From the NCBI GenBank assembly GCA_963745755.1, contig CAVUYP010000001.1, positions 1,054,001-1,118,000 of the forward strand: DNA of 64,000 nt, given 5' to 3'. Every line of letters begins with the position of its first letter. The first letter of the stretch is position 1. Positions 44,590 through 52,978 of the stretch are shown one piece after another. Source of the stretch: RHKX01 sp963745755 (GTDB lineage: Bacteria > Actinomycetota > Thermoleophilia > Solirubrobacterales > 70-9). The notes beneath the pieces were generated by a model. It made no database searches and was not told the DNA's origin. It saw only the letters and a list, made by a program, of their open reading frames with translations. Made by a program: the position numbers and the translations under genes.

Positions 44590-45474
44590 GTGAGCAACCT
44601 TTCCACGACGAGCGGCGCGACGACCCCGCGGCCGCACCTGCCGGCCGATCTGACCCTCGGCGCCGTCGAGATCGTCGTCACCGATCTCGACCGCTCGATC
44701 CGCTTCTACGAGCGTTCGATCGGGCTGCGGCTGCGTGAGCGCGACGTCGACGTCGCCCGCCTCGGCGCCGGCGGCGAGGACCTGCTCGTCCTCCACGGCC
44801 GGCCCGGCGCGCAACCGGCCGGGCGCCATGCCGGCCTCTACCACTTCGCCCTCCTGTTTCCGACCCGGCCGGATCTCGGCCGGGCGGCTCGCCGGCTCGC
44901 CGCCACCGGTACGCCGATCGAAGGCGCCTCCGATCACGGCATCTCCGAGGCGATCTACCTCGCCGACCCCGACGGCAACGGGATCGAGCTGGCCGCCGAC
45001 CGCGGTCGCGAACGCTGGGGCGACCTCCGCGATCCGACCACGATCGGCCCGCGGCCGCTCGATCTCGCCGAACTGCTCGGCGCCGTCGCCGCCGACGATC
45101 TGCCCGACCACGCCGACCGCGACCTGCGGGTCGGCCACCTCCACCTTCACGTCGGCGACGTCGGCGTCGCGCTCGGCTTCTATCGCGACCTCGTCGGCTT
45201 CGAGGTGATGACGGACTTCGGCAGCGCCGCGTTCGTCGCCGCCGGCGGCTACCACCACCACCTCGGGCTCAACGTCTGGAGGGGGGCCGGCGTGCCGCCG
45301 GCGCCGGCCGGCGCCGTCGGGCTCGAGCGCTGGACGGTGCGGATCGGCGCCGAGTCGCTGGCGGCGCTGCGGGCGCGGCTCGAGGCCGCCGGGGTCGCGA
45401 TAGCCGGCGCTGGCGACGGGTTCGTCGCCCGTGATCCCTGGGGGATGGCGACCTGGTTCCGCCCGCCCGCCTGA
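44590..45474 (+). CDS. VOC-family ring-cleavage dioxygenase (catechol 2,3-dioxygenase-like)
   Basis: 294 residues forming two VOC modules: 'LGAVEIVVTDLDRSIRFYER' with 'LYHFALLFP' and 'DPDGNGIEL' in the first, and 'VGHLHLHVGDVGVALGFYRD' with 'GGYHHHLGLNVW' in the second. His and Glu residues of the metal site are present in the second half. Extradiol cleavage of an aromatic diol or glyoxalase-like chemistry is possible. GTG start; no clear promoter hexamer. Confidence 0.85.
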   Translation: MSNLSTTSGATTPRPHLPADLTLGAVEIVVTDLDRSIRFYERSIGLRLRERDVDVARLGAGGEDLLVLHGRPGAQPAGRHAGLYHFALLFPTRPDLGRAARRLAATGTPIEGASDHGISEAIYLADPDGNGIELAADRGRERWGDLRDPTTIGPRPLDLAELLGAVAADDLPDHADRDLRVGHLHLHVGDVGVALGFYRDLVGFEVMTDFGSAAFVAAGGYHHHLGLNVWRGAGVPPAPAGAVGLERWTVRIGAESLAALRARLEAAGVAIAGAGDGFVARDPWGMATWFRPPA

Positions 45475-45495
45475 GCGGGCGGGCGACGATGCCGC

Positions 45496-45765
45496 TCAGC
45501 CGAGGATCTTCGCCTTCTGGGCGGCGAACTCCTCGTCGGTGAGGACGCCGCTGTCGCGGAGCTCGCCGAGCTCCTTGAGCTGCTGGATCGGGTCGGCGGC
45601 CGGCGCGGCGGAGGCCTGCTGCGGTGGCGGCGCCTGCTGGGCGTAGGCGGGCTGCTCCTGCTCGGCCCAGCGCCCGGCCTGGCGGCGCGAGACGCGGTTG
45701 CTGACGGCGGTCGCGGTACCGGCTACGACGGCGGTCCTGGCGACTCCTCTGATCAAACCTGGCAT
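45496..45765 (-). CDS. SHOCT-domain small protein
   Basis: 89 residues. A basic, weakly hydrophobic N-terminus and a Gln/Pro/Ala-rich linker lead to a C-terminal SHOCT helix pair (QQLKELGELRDSGVLTDEEF). SHOCT modules are short oligomerisation helices at the ends of many bacterial proteins. GGAG lies before the ATG. Next gene upstream on the same strand is a DUF6325 protein, a common partner. Confidence 0.85.
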   Translation of the reverse strand: MPGLIRGVARTAVVAGTATAVSNRVSRRQAGRWAEQEQPAYAQQAPPPQQASAAPAADPIQQLKELGELRDSGVLTDEEFAAQKAKILG

Positions 45766-45796
45766 CGGTGGTCTCCTTTCGGTGCGGGTTGGCTGC

Positions 45797-46237
45797 TCAG
45801 GCAGCCTCGACGGCGTCGAGCGCCGCGAGGAAAGCTTGGACGGGGATCCGCTCGGAGCTGACGAGCTGTCCGCCCGAGCGGCGGACGGCCGACGCGAACG
45901 GCGCCGCCCAGCTGTTCTCGTAGACGATCAGCGCCGCGAGCGCGCCGGGGGTCACCGCGGCGGCGGCCTCGGCGAGGTCGTCCTCGCCGAGGATCCCCGA
46001 CGAGGCGCCGCGGAAGTCCTCCAGCGCGGCCGCCTTCTCGGGCAGCTCGCCGAAGTCGATCGCGGCGACGTCGCCGCTCTCGTCCTTGACGAAGATCGCG
46101 AGGTCGAGCACCCGGATGACGCCGCGCTCGACGAGCTCGAAGACGATCGGCGCGGCCTCGCCGCTGGGCGGGTCCTCGGGCCATTCGATCAGCACGTAGT
46201 CGATCGGTCCCATTGCCTCGATTTCAGCGGCTTCCAC
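45797..46237 (-). CDS. DUF6325 family protein
   Basis: 146 residues from GTG 46237, which has GGGAG 8 bases upstream; an internal ATG at 46213 begins the conserved 'MGPIDYVLIEWP'. The family is soluble, with a ferredoxin-like pattern, 'VERGVIRVLDLAIFVKDE' and 'ALIVYENSWAAPFASAVRRS', and is usually encoded beside SHOCT proteins. A role in stress or envelope sensing has been suggested only by context. Confidence 0.78.
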   Translation of the reverse strand: MEAAEIEAMGPIDYVLIEWPEDPPSGEAAPIVFELVERGVIRVLDLAIFVKDESGDVAAIDFGELPEKAAALEDFRGASSGILGEDDLAEAAAAVTPGALAALIVYENSWAAPFASAVRRSGGQLVSSERIPVQAFLAALDAVEAA

Positions 46238-46296
46238 TGGCTCTCCCTTCGATCCCTGTTGACCCGACAAGACTACATTCAGAACCGGAACCCCAA

Positions 46297-46358
46297 CTGC
46301 CGAACGGCAGGTAATCGCGCAGCTTCGCCGTATCAGACCGGCGGATGCCGGCATCCGC
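46297..46358. promoter_or_regulatory. Two palindromes in the divergent DUF6325/DUF7144 region
   Basis: CTGCCG-AA-CGGCAG at 46297-46310 and the uninterrupted 18-base palindrome GCGGATGCCGGCATCCGC at 46341-46358. Either may be an operator for both units; no regulator gene is adjacent. Confidence 0.45.
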
Positions 46359-46410
46359 CGGCAATGACGCGGCCGTCGCCTGCGGCGGTCGCCTGAGAAA
46401 GGGAGTACTG

Positions 46411-46803
46411 ATGAGAGGTACTGGACGAGTTCTGTTCGCCGCGATCATGCTCTTGATCGTCGGTGCACTGAACGTTATCTACGGCATCGGCGCGCTCGAC
46501 AACGCCAACGTTTTCGTCAACGACACCCGGCTGGTGTTCACCGACCTGAGCGGCCTCGGCTGGATCCTGATCATCCTCGGGATCGTCCAGATCACCGGCG
46601 GCTTCTCGCTGATGGCCGGCAACGCCTACGGCCGGGTCATCGGCATCGCCGGCGCCGGGCTCGGCGCCTTCTGGGCGCTGCTGTCGGTCGGCGGCGCGTT
46701 CCCGTGGTGGTCGCTCGGCGTCTTCGCGCTGTGCGTCTACGTCCTGTTCGGGATCGTCGAGTACGGCGAGGACGAGCGGACCCAGCGCTCGGCCGGCGTC
46801 TAA
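46411..46803 (+). CDS. DUF7144-like four-helix membrane protein
   Basis: 130 residues with four membrane helices ('LFAAIMLLIVGALNVIYGIG', 'GWILIILGIVQITGGFSLM', 'VIGIAGAGLGAFWALLSVG', 'WWSLGVFALCVYVLFGIVEY') and a charged C-terminus. It starts at ATG 46411 behind GGGAG; the open frame upstream is not coding-like. These proteins are common in actinobacteria beside DUF6325/SHOCT genes. Confidence 0.8.
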   Translation: MRGTGRVLFAAIMLLIVGALNVIYGIGALDNANVFVNDTRLVFTDLSGLGWILIILGIVQITGGFSLMAGNAYGRVIGIAGAGLGAFWALLSVGGAFPWWSLGVFALCVYVLFGIVEYGEDERTQRSAGV

Positions 46804-46874
46804 CCGCGCCGCGAGCGTCCCGCTGGGCAGCCGGAGCCCGCCCGCGCCGCGGGCGGGCTCCGCCATCCCGGCGA

Positions 46875-47372
46875 TCAGCCCGGGATCGAGGGCGGGGCGC
46901 CCTTCCTGAACAGCGTCGAGAGGTAGAGCACGACCGGCCGCTTGCCCTCGTTGGCGGCGTGATGGTGGTCGCTCGGCTGCTCGACGATCCACTGCCGCGG
47001 CTTCAGCCGGGCGGTGTCGCCGGCCTCGAGCTTGCGGACGAGGACCGGATGATCGTCGGCGGGGCCGCGCTTGACCCGCGCCGTGCCCTGCTCGACGGTG
47101 TAGGTGAGGACGCCGGAGTCGATGTAGGCGATCTGGGTGCCGGGATGGTGATGGAGCGCCAGCTTCGTGCCCGGCTGAATCGTGATCCGGGTCAGCGCCA
47201 ACGTCCGCCCCGGGGCGCCGCGCGGCTTCGAGGTCTGCGCGAGCGGCTCGCGGACGACCGGAGCCGGGTCGTCGGAGCCGAGCGCCCACCCGATCGCGGC
47301 ACCGCCGCCGAGCGCGAGAGTGGAAACGACCAGGAGAGGGATCCAGCCGACGCGCCGAAGGACTGAGCTCAT
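46875..47372 (-). CDS. Membrane-anchored or secreted cupin-domain protein
   Basis: 165 residues. An N-terminal signal or anchor (WIPLLVVSTLALGGGAAIG) precedes a single cupin: 'PGTKLALHHHPGTQIAYID' carries the histidine-rich metal motif 1, and 'LKPRQWIVEQPSDHHHAAN' motif 2. The two clusters suggest a bound metal; function unknown. The ATG follows TAGATT by 6 bases. Divergent from zwf across a repeat-filled region. Confidence 0.82.
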   Translation of the reverse strand: MSSVLRRVGWIPLLVVSTLALGGGAAIGWALGSDDPAPVVREPLAQTSKPRGAPGRTLALTRITIQPGTKLALHHHPGTQIAYIDSGVLTYTVEQGTARVKRGPADDHPVLVRKLEAGDTARLKPRQWIVEQPSDHHHAANEGKRPVVLYLSTLFRKGAPPSIPG

Positions 47373-47378
47373 GGCCTG

Positions 47379-47384
47379 AATCTA
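47379..47384 (-). promoter_or_regulatory. -10 hexamer TAGATT, leaderless start
   Basis: On the minus strand TAGATT ends 6 bases before the ATG at 47372. Confidence 0.55.
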
Positions 47385-47471
47385 CCCACCGCGCCACCAC
47401 CCGGCGCCGGTTGTCGGCGGCCGAGCCCCCGCGGCGGTCGCGGATCGGGCGAATCACCCCACCCCACCCCA

Positions 47472-47518
47472 CCGAGGTGGAGGAAACCGGCAACTGTCAC
47501 CCCTTTCCTCGACCTCGG
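47472..47518. repeat. Copy C of the palindromic repeat family
   Basis: Arms CCGAGGTGGAGGAAA (47472-47486) and TTTCCTCGACCTCGG (47504-47518), one mismatch, around a 17-base loop. The reverse complement of 47490-47518 is identical to 34021-34049. Confidence 0.8.
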
Positions 47519-47626
47519 CGGAGGTGCGGGGTCGACCTCGGCGGAGATGCGGGGTCGACCTCGGCGGCGGTGCGGGGTTGACTCGGCGGAGGTGCGGGTC
47601 GGACTCGGCGGCGGTGCGGGGAGAGC
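47514..47626. repeat. Five tandem 22-23 base repeats upstream of zwf
   Basis: Units at 47514, 47537, 47560, 47582 and 47604 share the core CTCGGCGGMGGTGCGGG (second unit GAGATG); units 1-2 end in GTCGAC. They abut copy C of the palindrome and stop just before the presumed zwf promoter (TAGGGT at 47644-47649). Confidence 0.8.
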
Positions 47627-47702
47627 GGGCGGCGCCGGTCGGCTAGGGTCGGGTCCCTTGGAGGATCTGACAGTCGACGAGGCCGGGCAGGGAGATCCGG
47701 CG

Positions 47703-49163
47703 ATGGTCTTCTCGGAGACCCACCGCGCCGAGGCGCGCACGGCGACGATCTGCCCGAACGTCGTCGTCCTCTTCGGGGCGACCGGGGACCTGGCGCGGCG
47801 GAAGCTGCTGCCGGGGCTGCTCAACCTCTCTCAGGCCGGATTGCTGCCGGACTTCCGGGTCGTCGGTGCCGCCCGGCGCGAGATGGACGACGACGGCTTC
47901 CGCGCCTACGCGCTCGAGGCCTGCGAGGAGTTCGGACGCCGCGACTTCAGCGATCAGGCCCGGCAGGAGTTCGCCGGCCGGCTCACCTACGTGAACGTCA
48001 AGGAGGGGCCGGTGCCGCTGACCGCGGCGGTCGGCGGCGCCGAGCAGCAACTCGGTCCCGACGCCCAGCGGCTGCTCTACATGAGCGTGCCGCCGGCCGC
48101 CGCCCTGAGCCTGATCGAGCTCGTCGAGCAGGCGGGGATCGCGGCGGAGTCGCGAATCATCATGGAGAAGCCGTTCGGCACCGACCTCGCCAGCGCCCGC
48201 GAGCTCAACGACGCGATCCACAAGGTCTTCCCGGAGCCGCAGATCTTCCGGATCGACCACTTCCTCGGCAAGGAGGCGGCCCAGAACATCCTCGCCCTGC
48301 GCTTCGCCAACGGCCTCTTCGAGCCGATCTGGAACCGCTCCCACATCGCCCACGTGCAGATCGACGTGCCGGAGACGCTTTCGGTCGGCACCCGCGGCGC
48401 CTTCTACGAGGAGACCGGCGCCTACCGCGACATGGTCGTAACCCACCTGATGCAGATCCTCGCCTTCCTGGCGATGGAGCCGCCGACCCAGCTCGATCCG
48501 CTGGCGATCACCGAGGAGAAGAACAAGGTGTTCCGCTCGATCCGGCCGATCGATCCCGCCAACGTCGTCCGCGGCCAGTACGACGAGTACCGCAGCGAGC
48601 CCGGCGTCGATCCGGAGTCCGACGTCGAGACGCTGATCGGCCTGCGTTGCGAGGTCGACAACTGGCGCTGGTCAGACGTCCCGTTCTATCTGCGGACCGG
48701 CAAGCGGATGGCCGAGGGGGCGCGGATCATCTCGATCGCCTTCCGGGAGCCGCCGCAGAGCATGTTCCCGTCCGGCTCCGGCGTCGGTCAGTACGGCCCC
48801 GACCACCTCACCTTCGACCTCGACGACTACGCGCGGCTGTCGCTGAGCTTCTACGGAAAGCGGCCGGGCCCGACGATGGCGCTCGAGAAGACCTCGATGC
48901 AGTTCTCCCGGGCCGAGGCGGAGGCCAGCGGCGACTCGCTCGAGGCCTACGAGCGGCTGATCCGCGACGCGATGGCCGGCGACCACACGCTGTTCACGAC
49001 CGCCGACGGCATCGAGCGGCTCTGGGAGATCTCGGCGCCGCTGCTCGAGGAGCCGCCACCGATCGAGGTCTACCCGTCGTATTCGTGGGGGCCGCGCTCG
49101 CTCAACGACCTGATCGCGCCCGAAGCCTGGCGGTTGCCGTTCGCCCGCCGCTGGCGCGGCTAG
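47703..49163 (+). CDS. zwf: Glucose-6-phosphate 1-dehydrogenase
   Basis: 486 residues, the family length. NADP site FGATGDLARRKLLPGLL at 24-40, the substrate/catalytic signature 'RIDHFLGKEAAQNIL', and 'EKPFGTDLASA' are all present. It commits glucose-6-phosphate to the pentose phosphate pathway and supplies NADPH. ATG 47703 with GGGAG upstream is preferred; TTG 47658, 8 bases after TAGGGT, is an alternative that adds 15 residues. No opcA or other pathway gene is adjacent. The stop overlaps the convergent MFS stop. Confidence 0.95.
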   Translation: MVFSETHRAEARTATICPNVVVLFGATGDLARRKLLPGLLNLSQAGLLPDFRVVGAARREMDDDGFRAYALEACEEFGRRDFSDQARQEFAGRLTYVNVKEGPVPLTAAVGGAEQQLGPDAQRLLYMSVPPAAALSLIELVEQAGIAAESRIIMEKPFGTDLASARELNDAIHKVFPEPQIFRIDHFLGKEAAQNILALRFANGLFEPIWNRSHIAHVQIDVPETLSVGTRGAFYEETGAYRDMVVTHLMQILAFLAMEPPTQLDPLAITEEKNKVFRSIRPIDPANVVRGQYDEYRSEPGVDPESDVETLIGLRCEVDNWRWSDVPFYLRTGKRMAEGARIISIAFREPPQSMFPSGSGVGQYGPDHLTFDLDDYARLSLSFYGKRPGPTMALEKTSMQFSRAEAEASGDSLEAYERLIRDAMAGDHTLFTTADGIERLWEISAPLLEEPPPIEVYPSYSWGPRSLNDLIAPEAWRLPFARRWRG

Positions 49164-50620
49164 GCGCTCGGGGCCGGCGAGGCGCCGCGGTCGATCATCG
49201 CCCGGCTGTCGCTGCTCCTGATCAGGACCAGGCAGAGGACGAGGGCGAGGACGGCGAGCCCGGCGCCGGTCATGAACGCCTGCTGGAAGCCGTCGGTGAG
49301 CGCGGCCCCCTGCTCGGCCGGGGTCCGGGCGGCGGCGAGCTTGTCGTCGCTGACCGAGTTGGCGATCGTCGCCAGGATCGCCAACCCGAGCGCGCCGCCG
49401 ACCTGCTGGGAGGTGTTGATCAGCCCGCTGGCGAGGCCCGATTCGCGTTCCTCGACGCCGGCGACGGCGGCGATCGTGATCGAGACGAACGCCAGGCCGA
49501 GCCCGATCGCGGCGATCACCGAGGGTCCGAGGATGTCGGTCACGTAGCTGCCGTCCGGCGAGACCTGCGCCCACCAGAACAGCGCCACGGCGATGAAGAC
49601 GAGGCCGGTGACGAGCACAGGCTTGAAGCCGATCCGGGTCGAGAGCTGCGAGCTCACCCCGGCGGAGATGATGATCCCGGCCGACAGCGGCAGGTACGAG
49701 AGCCCGGCCTTGATCGCCCCGTAGCCGAGCACCTGCTGCATGTAGAGCGAGGCGAAGAAGAACATCGAAAAGAGCGACGCGCCGACGAGCAGGCCGACCG
49801 CGTTGGCGCCGGTCAGCGTCGGCAGCCGGAAGATTCGGAACGGGACCAGCGGCGCCCGCGAGCGCTGCTCGATCGCGACGAAGGAGGCGATCAGCGCCAC
49901 CGCGATCGCGAGCAGGACGATCGTCTCGGTCGATCCCCAGCCGGCCTTCTCGGCGTTGACGATCGCGTAGACGAGCAGCGACAGGCCGGCGGTGACCGTC
50001 ACCCCGCCGGGGATGTCGAACGAGCGGCTCTCGGCCGCGGAGCGGCTCTCGGCGATCAGCCGCGGCGCGAGCATCGCCGCGACGATGCCGATCGGCACGT
50101 TGACCCACAGCACCCACTCCCAGCCGAGGCCATCGGTGAGGACGCCGCCGAGCAGGACGCCGACGGCGCCGCCGGAGCCGGCGACCGCGCCCCAGGCCCC
50201 GAGCGCCTTGTTGCGCTCGGCTCCCTCCTTGAAGGTGACGGTGATGATCGACAGCGCCGCCGGCGAGACGATCGCGGCGCCGAGCCCCTGGACCGCCCGG
50301 GCGACGACGAGCTGGATGTCGTTGGTGGCGAAGCCGCCGGCCAGCGAGGCGAGCGCGAAGACGACGAGCCCGGCCATGAACACCCGGCGGCGGCCGAGCA
50401 GGTCGGCGAGCCGGCCGCCGAGCAGCAGGAAGCCGCCGAAGGTGAGCACGTAGGCGTTGACGACCCAGGAGAGGTCGTCCTGGGAGAAGTCCAGCGCGCT
50501 GCCGATCGTCGGCAGGGCGATGTTGACGATCGACGCGTCGAGGACGACCATGAACTGGGCGATGCAGAGCAGCGCCAGCGCCAGCCAGCGCTTCTCCGCG
50601 TAGTCGCCGCGGTCGGGCAC
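49160..50620 (-). CDS. EmrB/QacA-type 14-helix drug efflux transporter
   Basis: 486 residues. The DHA2 pattern is clear: 'VVLDASIVNIALPTIGSAL' in helix 1 (motif D1), 'LLLGGRLADLLGRRRVF' (motif A), 'GLGAAIVSPAALSIIT' (motif C) and fourteen helices. It exports hydrophobic compounds by proton antiport. GTG start one base after the MMPL stop; a GGAGG lies within the end of that gene, so the two are one operon. Confidence 0.9.
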   Translation of the reverse strand: MPDRGDYAEKRWLALALLCIAQFMVVLDASIVNIALPTIGSALDFSQDDLSWVVNAYVLTFGGFLLLGGRLADLLGRRRVFMAGLVVFALASLAGGFATNDIQLVVARAVQGLGAAIVSPAALSIITVTFKEGAERNKALGAWGAVAGSGGAVGVLLGGVLTDGLGWEWVLWVNVPIGIVAAMLAPRLIAESRSAAESRSFDIPGGVTVTAGLSLLVYAIVNAEKAGWGSTETIVLLAIAVALIASFVAIEQRSRAPLVPFRIFRLPTLTGANAVGLLVGASLFSMFFFASLYMQQVLGYGAIKAGLSYLPLSAGIIISAGVSSQLSTRIGFKPVLVTGLVFIAVALFWWAQVSPDGSYVTDILGPSVIAAIGLGLAFVSITIAAVAGVEERESGLASGLINTSQQVGGALGLAILATIANSVSDDKLAAARTPAEQGAALTDGFQQAFMTGAGLAVLALVLCLVLIRSSDSRAMIDRGASPAPSA

Positions 50621-50621
50621 C

Positions 50622-52823
50622 TCAGTCCTCCGCGGAGGCGGTCGCCGTCGCCGGCTTGGCGGTCGCCGCCGGATGCGGCTCGGGCGCCGCCTCGACGTGC
50701 AGGCGCGGCAGCAGCCGATCGAGCCAGTCGGGCAGCCACCAGGCGCGTTTGCCGAGCAGCTCCATGATCGCCGGCACCAGGATCGTCCTGATCACGAAGG
50801 CGTCGATCGCGACGGCGGCGGCGAGCGCCACCCCGAACAGCTTGATCGTCAGGCTGCCGCCGAGCGCGAAGGAGGCGAAGACGAAGAACATGATCGTCGC
50901 CGCCGCCGTGATCACCCGGCCGGTCGAGGCGAGGCCGTGGGCGACCGCCTCGGAGGCGTCGCGGCGCTTCTCCCACTCCTCGTGAACGCGCGACATCAGG
51001 AACACCTCGTAGTCCATCGAGAGGCCGAAGACGATCGCGAAGACCATCACCGGCAGGAACGAGTCGATCGGGGCGGTGCCGTCGAGGCCGATCAGGCCGC
51101 CGAGCCACCCCCACTGGAAGATCGCGACGACGACACCGAACGACGCTCCGATGCTGAGCAGGTTCATCAGCACCGCCTTCAGCGGCACCAGCACGGAGCG
51201 GAAGGCCATCATCAGCAGGAAGGCCGAGAGCAGGATGACGATGCCGATGAACAGCGGCAACTTGCCGGCGATGTAGGTCGTGAAGTCGTCGTAGATCGCC
51301 GTCTGGCCGCCGACGTAGGCGCTGACCGCGTACTTCGAGTCGACCGGCGGGATGACGTCGTCGCGGAGGTCCTTGACGAGGTCGCTGGTCGCGTTGTCCT
51401 GCGGAGAGGTCGTCGGGAACAGGTTGAAGGTGGCGAGATTGCCGGCCTCGTTCTCCTTCGGCGGCGAGACGCTGGCGACCCCCGGGGTGTCGGTCAGCGA
51501 CTTGCCGAGGGTGGCGAGCGCGGCCTCCGCCTCGGTGGGAGCGGTGTCGGCGGGGATGTCGACGACCACCTGCAGCGGGCCGTTGAAGCCCGGGCCGAAG
51601 CCCTCGGCGAGCAGATCGTAGGCCTTGCGCGTGCTTGAGTCCGACGGGTCGGTGCCGGCATCGGCGGAGCCGAGGTCGATCGAGAAGACCGGGACCGCGA
51701 GCACGATCAGCAGCCCTCCGGAGAGGATCGCCGCAGTCCACGGCCGGCGCTGGATCGCCCGGCTCCAGCGCGTCCAGTTCGGGCTCTCCTCGCCGGCGTT
51801 GCGCTTGCGGCGGTTCAGGCCGGGAATCCGCAGCCGGTCGATCCGGGTGCCGACCTTGCTGAGCAACGCCGGCAGCAGGGTCAGGGCGGCGGTCATCGTC
51901 AGCAGCACCGCCAGCGAGGCGGCCAGCGCCGGTCCGTGCAGGAAGCCGACGCCGATCGCGAACAGCCCGAGCATCGCGACGACGACGGTGGCGCCGGCGA
52001 AGAGGACGGCCCGTCCCGCCGTGTCCATCGCGACGAGGACCGCCTCGCGGACCTCGAGGCCGTCGCGCAACCCGCTGCGGAAGCGGGTGACGACGAACAG
52101 TGCATAGTCGATGCCGACGCCGAGTCCGATCATCGCCGCCAGCGCCGGCGCGAAGTCGGCGGTGTCGATGATGTGGGTGCCGAGCGTGACCAGGCTGAGG
52201 GCGGTGCCGAGCGCGACGATCGCGGTCACGATCGGCATGCTCATCGCGACCACCGAGCCGAACGTGATCAGCAGGATGATGATCGCCGCGAGCAGGCCGA
52301 TCATCTCGCCGGCGCCGCCCGGCTCCTGTTCGACCTGGCGGACCGGATCGCCGCCGGCCTCGACCTCGAGGCCGTCGCCGCCGGAGGCGTTGACGGTGTC
52401 GGCGATCCTCTTGATCGAGTCCGTCGGCAGGTCGAAGGCGGCGCCATCGAGGGTGACGATCGCGAAGCCGATCGTCCCCTGCGGGGAGATCTGCCGGCGC
52501 ACCTCGGCCGGGCTGCTGACGGTGGCGACGTCGTCGAAGCCCTTGACCTCGCTCAGCAGCGAGTTGATTTCGCCCTGGGCGGCGGCGTTGTCGACGCCGC
52601 TCGGGTCGGCGTAGACGACCTGGATCTGATCCCCGGACTTGTTCGGGTCACGCTCTTTGAGCAGGTTCAAGGCCTTCGTCGAGTCCGAGTCGGGGAGCTG
52701 AAAGTTGGTCGAGAAGCTCTCCCCGGCCGTGCCGGCGGCGGTGCCGGCGATCAGCAGGGCGGCGATCCAGGCCAGGACCGTGAGTCGTCGATGGCGTATG
52801 CAGAAGGCGGCGAGGGTTCGCAA
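50622..52823 (-). CDS. MMPL/RND-family membrane transporter
   Basis: 733 residues from TTG 52823 (GGGAG upstream). Two repeats, each with a large external domain and an MMPL helix bundle; 'MIGLGVGIDYALFVVTRFRS' in the first and 'VFGLSMDYEVFLMSRVHEEW' in the second carry the acidic residue of the proton relay. The C-terminal tail is cytoplasmic. Mycobacterial relatives export lipids; paired with an EmrB-type pump here, drug or lipid export is likely. Confidence 0.9.
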   Translation of the reverse strand: MRTLAAFCIRHRRLTVLAWIAALLIAGTAAGTAGESFSTNFQLPDSDSTKALNLLKERDPNKSGDQIQVVYADPSGVDNAAAQGEINSLLSEVKGFDDVATVSSPAEVRRQISPQGTIGFAIVTLDGAAFDLPTDSIKRIADTVNASGGDGLEVEAGGDPVRQVEQEPGGAGEMIGLLAAIIILLITFGSVVAMSMPIVTAIVALGTALSLVTLGTHIIDTADFAPALAAMIGLGVGIDYALFVVTRFRSGLRDGLEVREAVLVAMDTAGRAVLFAGATVVVAMLGLFAIGVGFLHGPALAASLAVLLTMTAALTLLPALLSKVGTRIDRLRIPGLNRRKRNAGEESPNWTRWSRAIQRRPWTAAILSGGLLIVLAVPVFSIDLGSADAGTDPSDSSTRKAYDLLAEGFGPGFNGPLQVVVDIPADTAPTEAEAALATLGKSLTDTPGVASVSPPKENEAGNLATFNLFPTTSPQDNATSDLVKDLRDDVIPPVDSKYAVSAYVGGQTAIYDDFTTYIAGKLPLFIGIVILLSAFLLMMAFRSVLVPLKAVLMNLLSIGASFGVVVAIFQWGWLGGLIGLDGTAPIDSFLPVMVFAIVFGLSMDYEVFLMSRVHEEWEKRRDASEAVAHGLASTGRVITAAATIMFFVFASFALGGSLTIKLFGVALAAAVAIDAFVIRTILVPAIMELLGKRAWWLPDWLDRLLPRLHVEAAPEPHPAATAKPATATASAED

Positions 52824-52978
52824 TGCGGGAGCTCCCTGGGTGACTCGAAGTTATGAAGCGGAGAAGGCTCTCCGCATAATGCACGATCGGATTCGAACTT
52901 GCGTTCCCGTCTGCTTGGCGCGCCGATCAGCGGGGCTTATCGGGCCCCGCGGCGCCGATCCCTACCATCCCGCGCCCC

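Noticed and set aside
44581..44590. GATAGT as a -10 for the VOC dioxygenase gene
   Set aside because: It lacks the TA start of the hexamer and the 3-base spacing to GTG does not fit the pattern seen elsewhere.
47514..47626. Repeat array considered as a CRISPR
   Set aside because: The units abut without unique spacers and there are no cas genes.
47658..47702. TTG start for zwf 8 bases after TAGGGT
   Set aside because: Adds residues not typical of the family N-terminus, while ATG 47703 has a good ribosome-binding site; kept as an alternative only.
52885..52910. GGATTCGAAC resembling a tRNA T-arm on the minus strand
   Set aside because: The flanking bases do not pair as a T-stem and no acceptor, D or anticodon arms can be formed around it.
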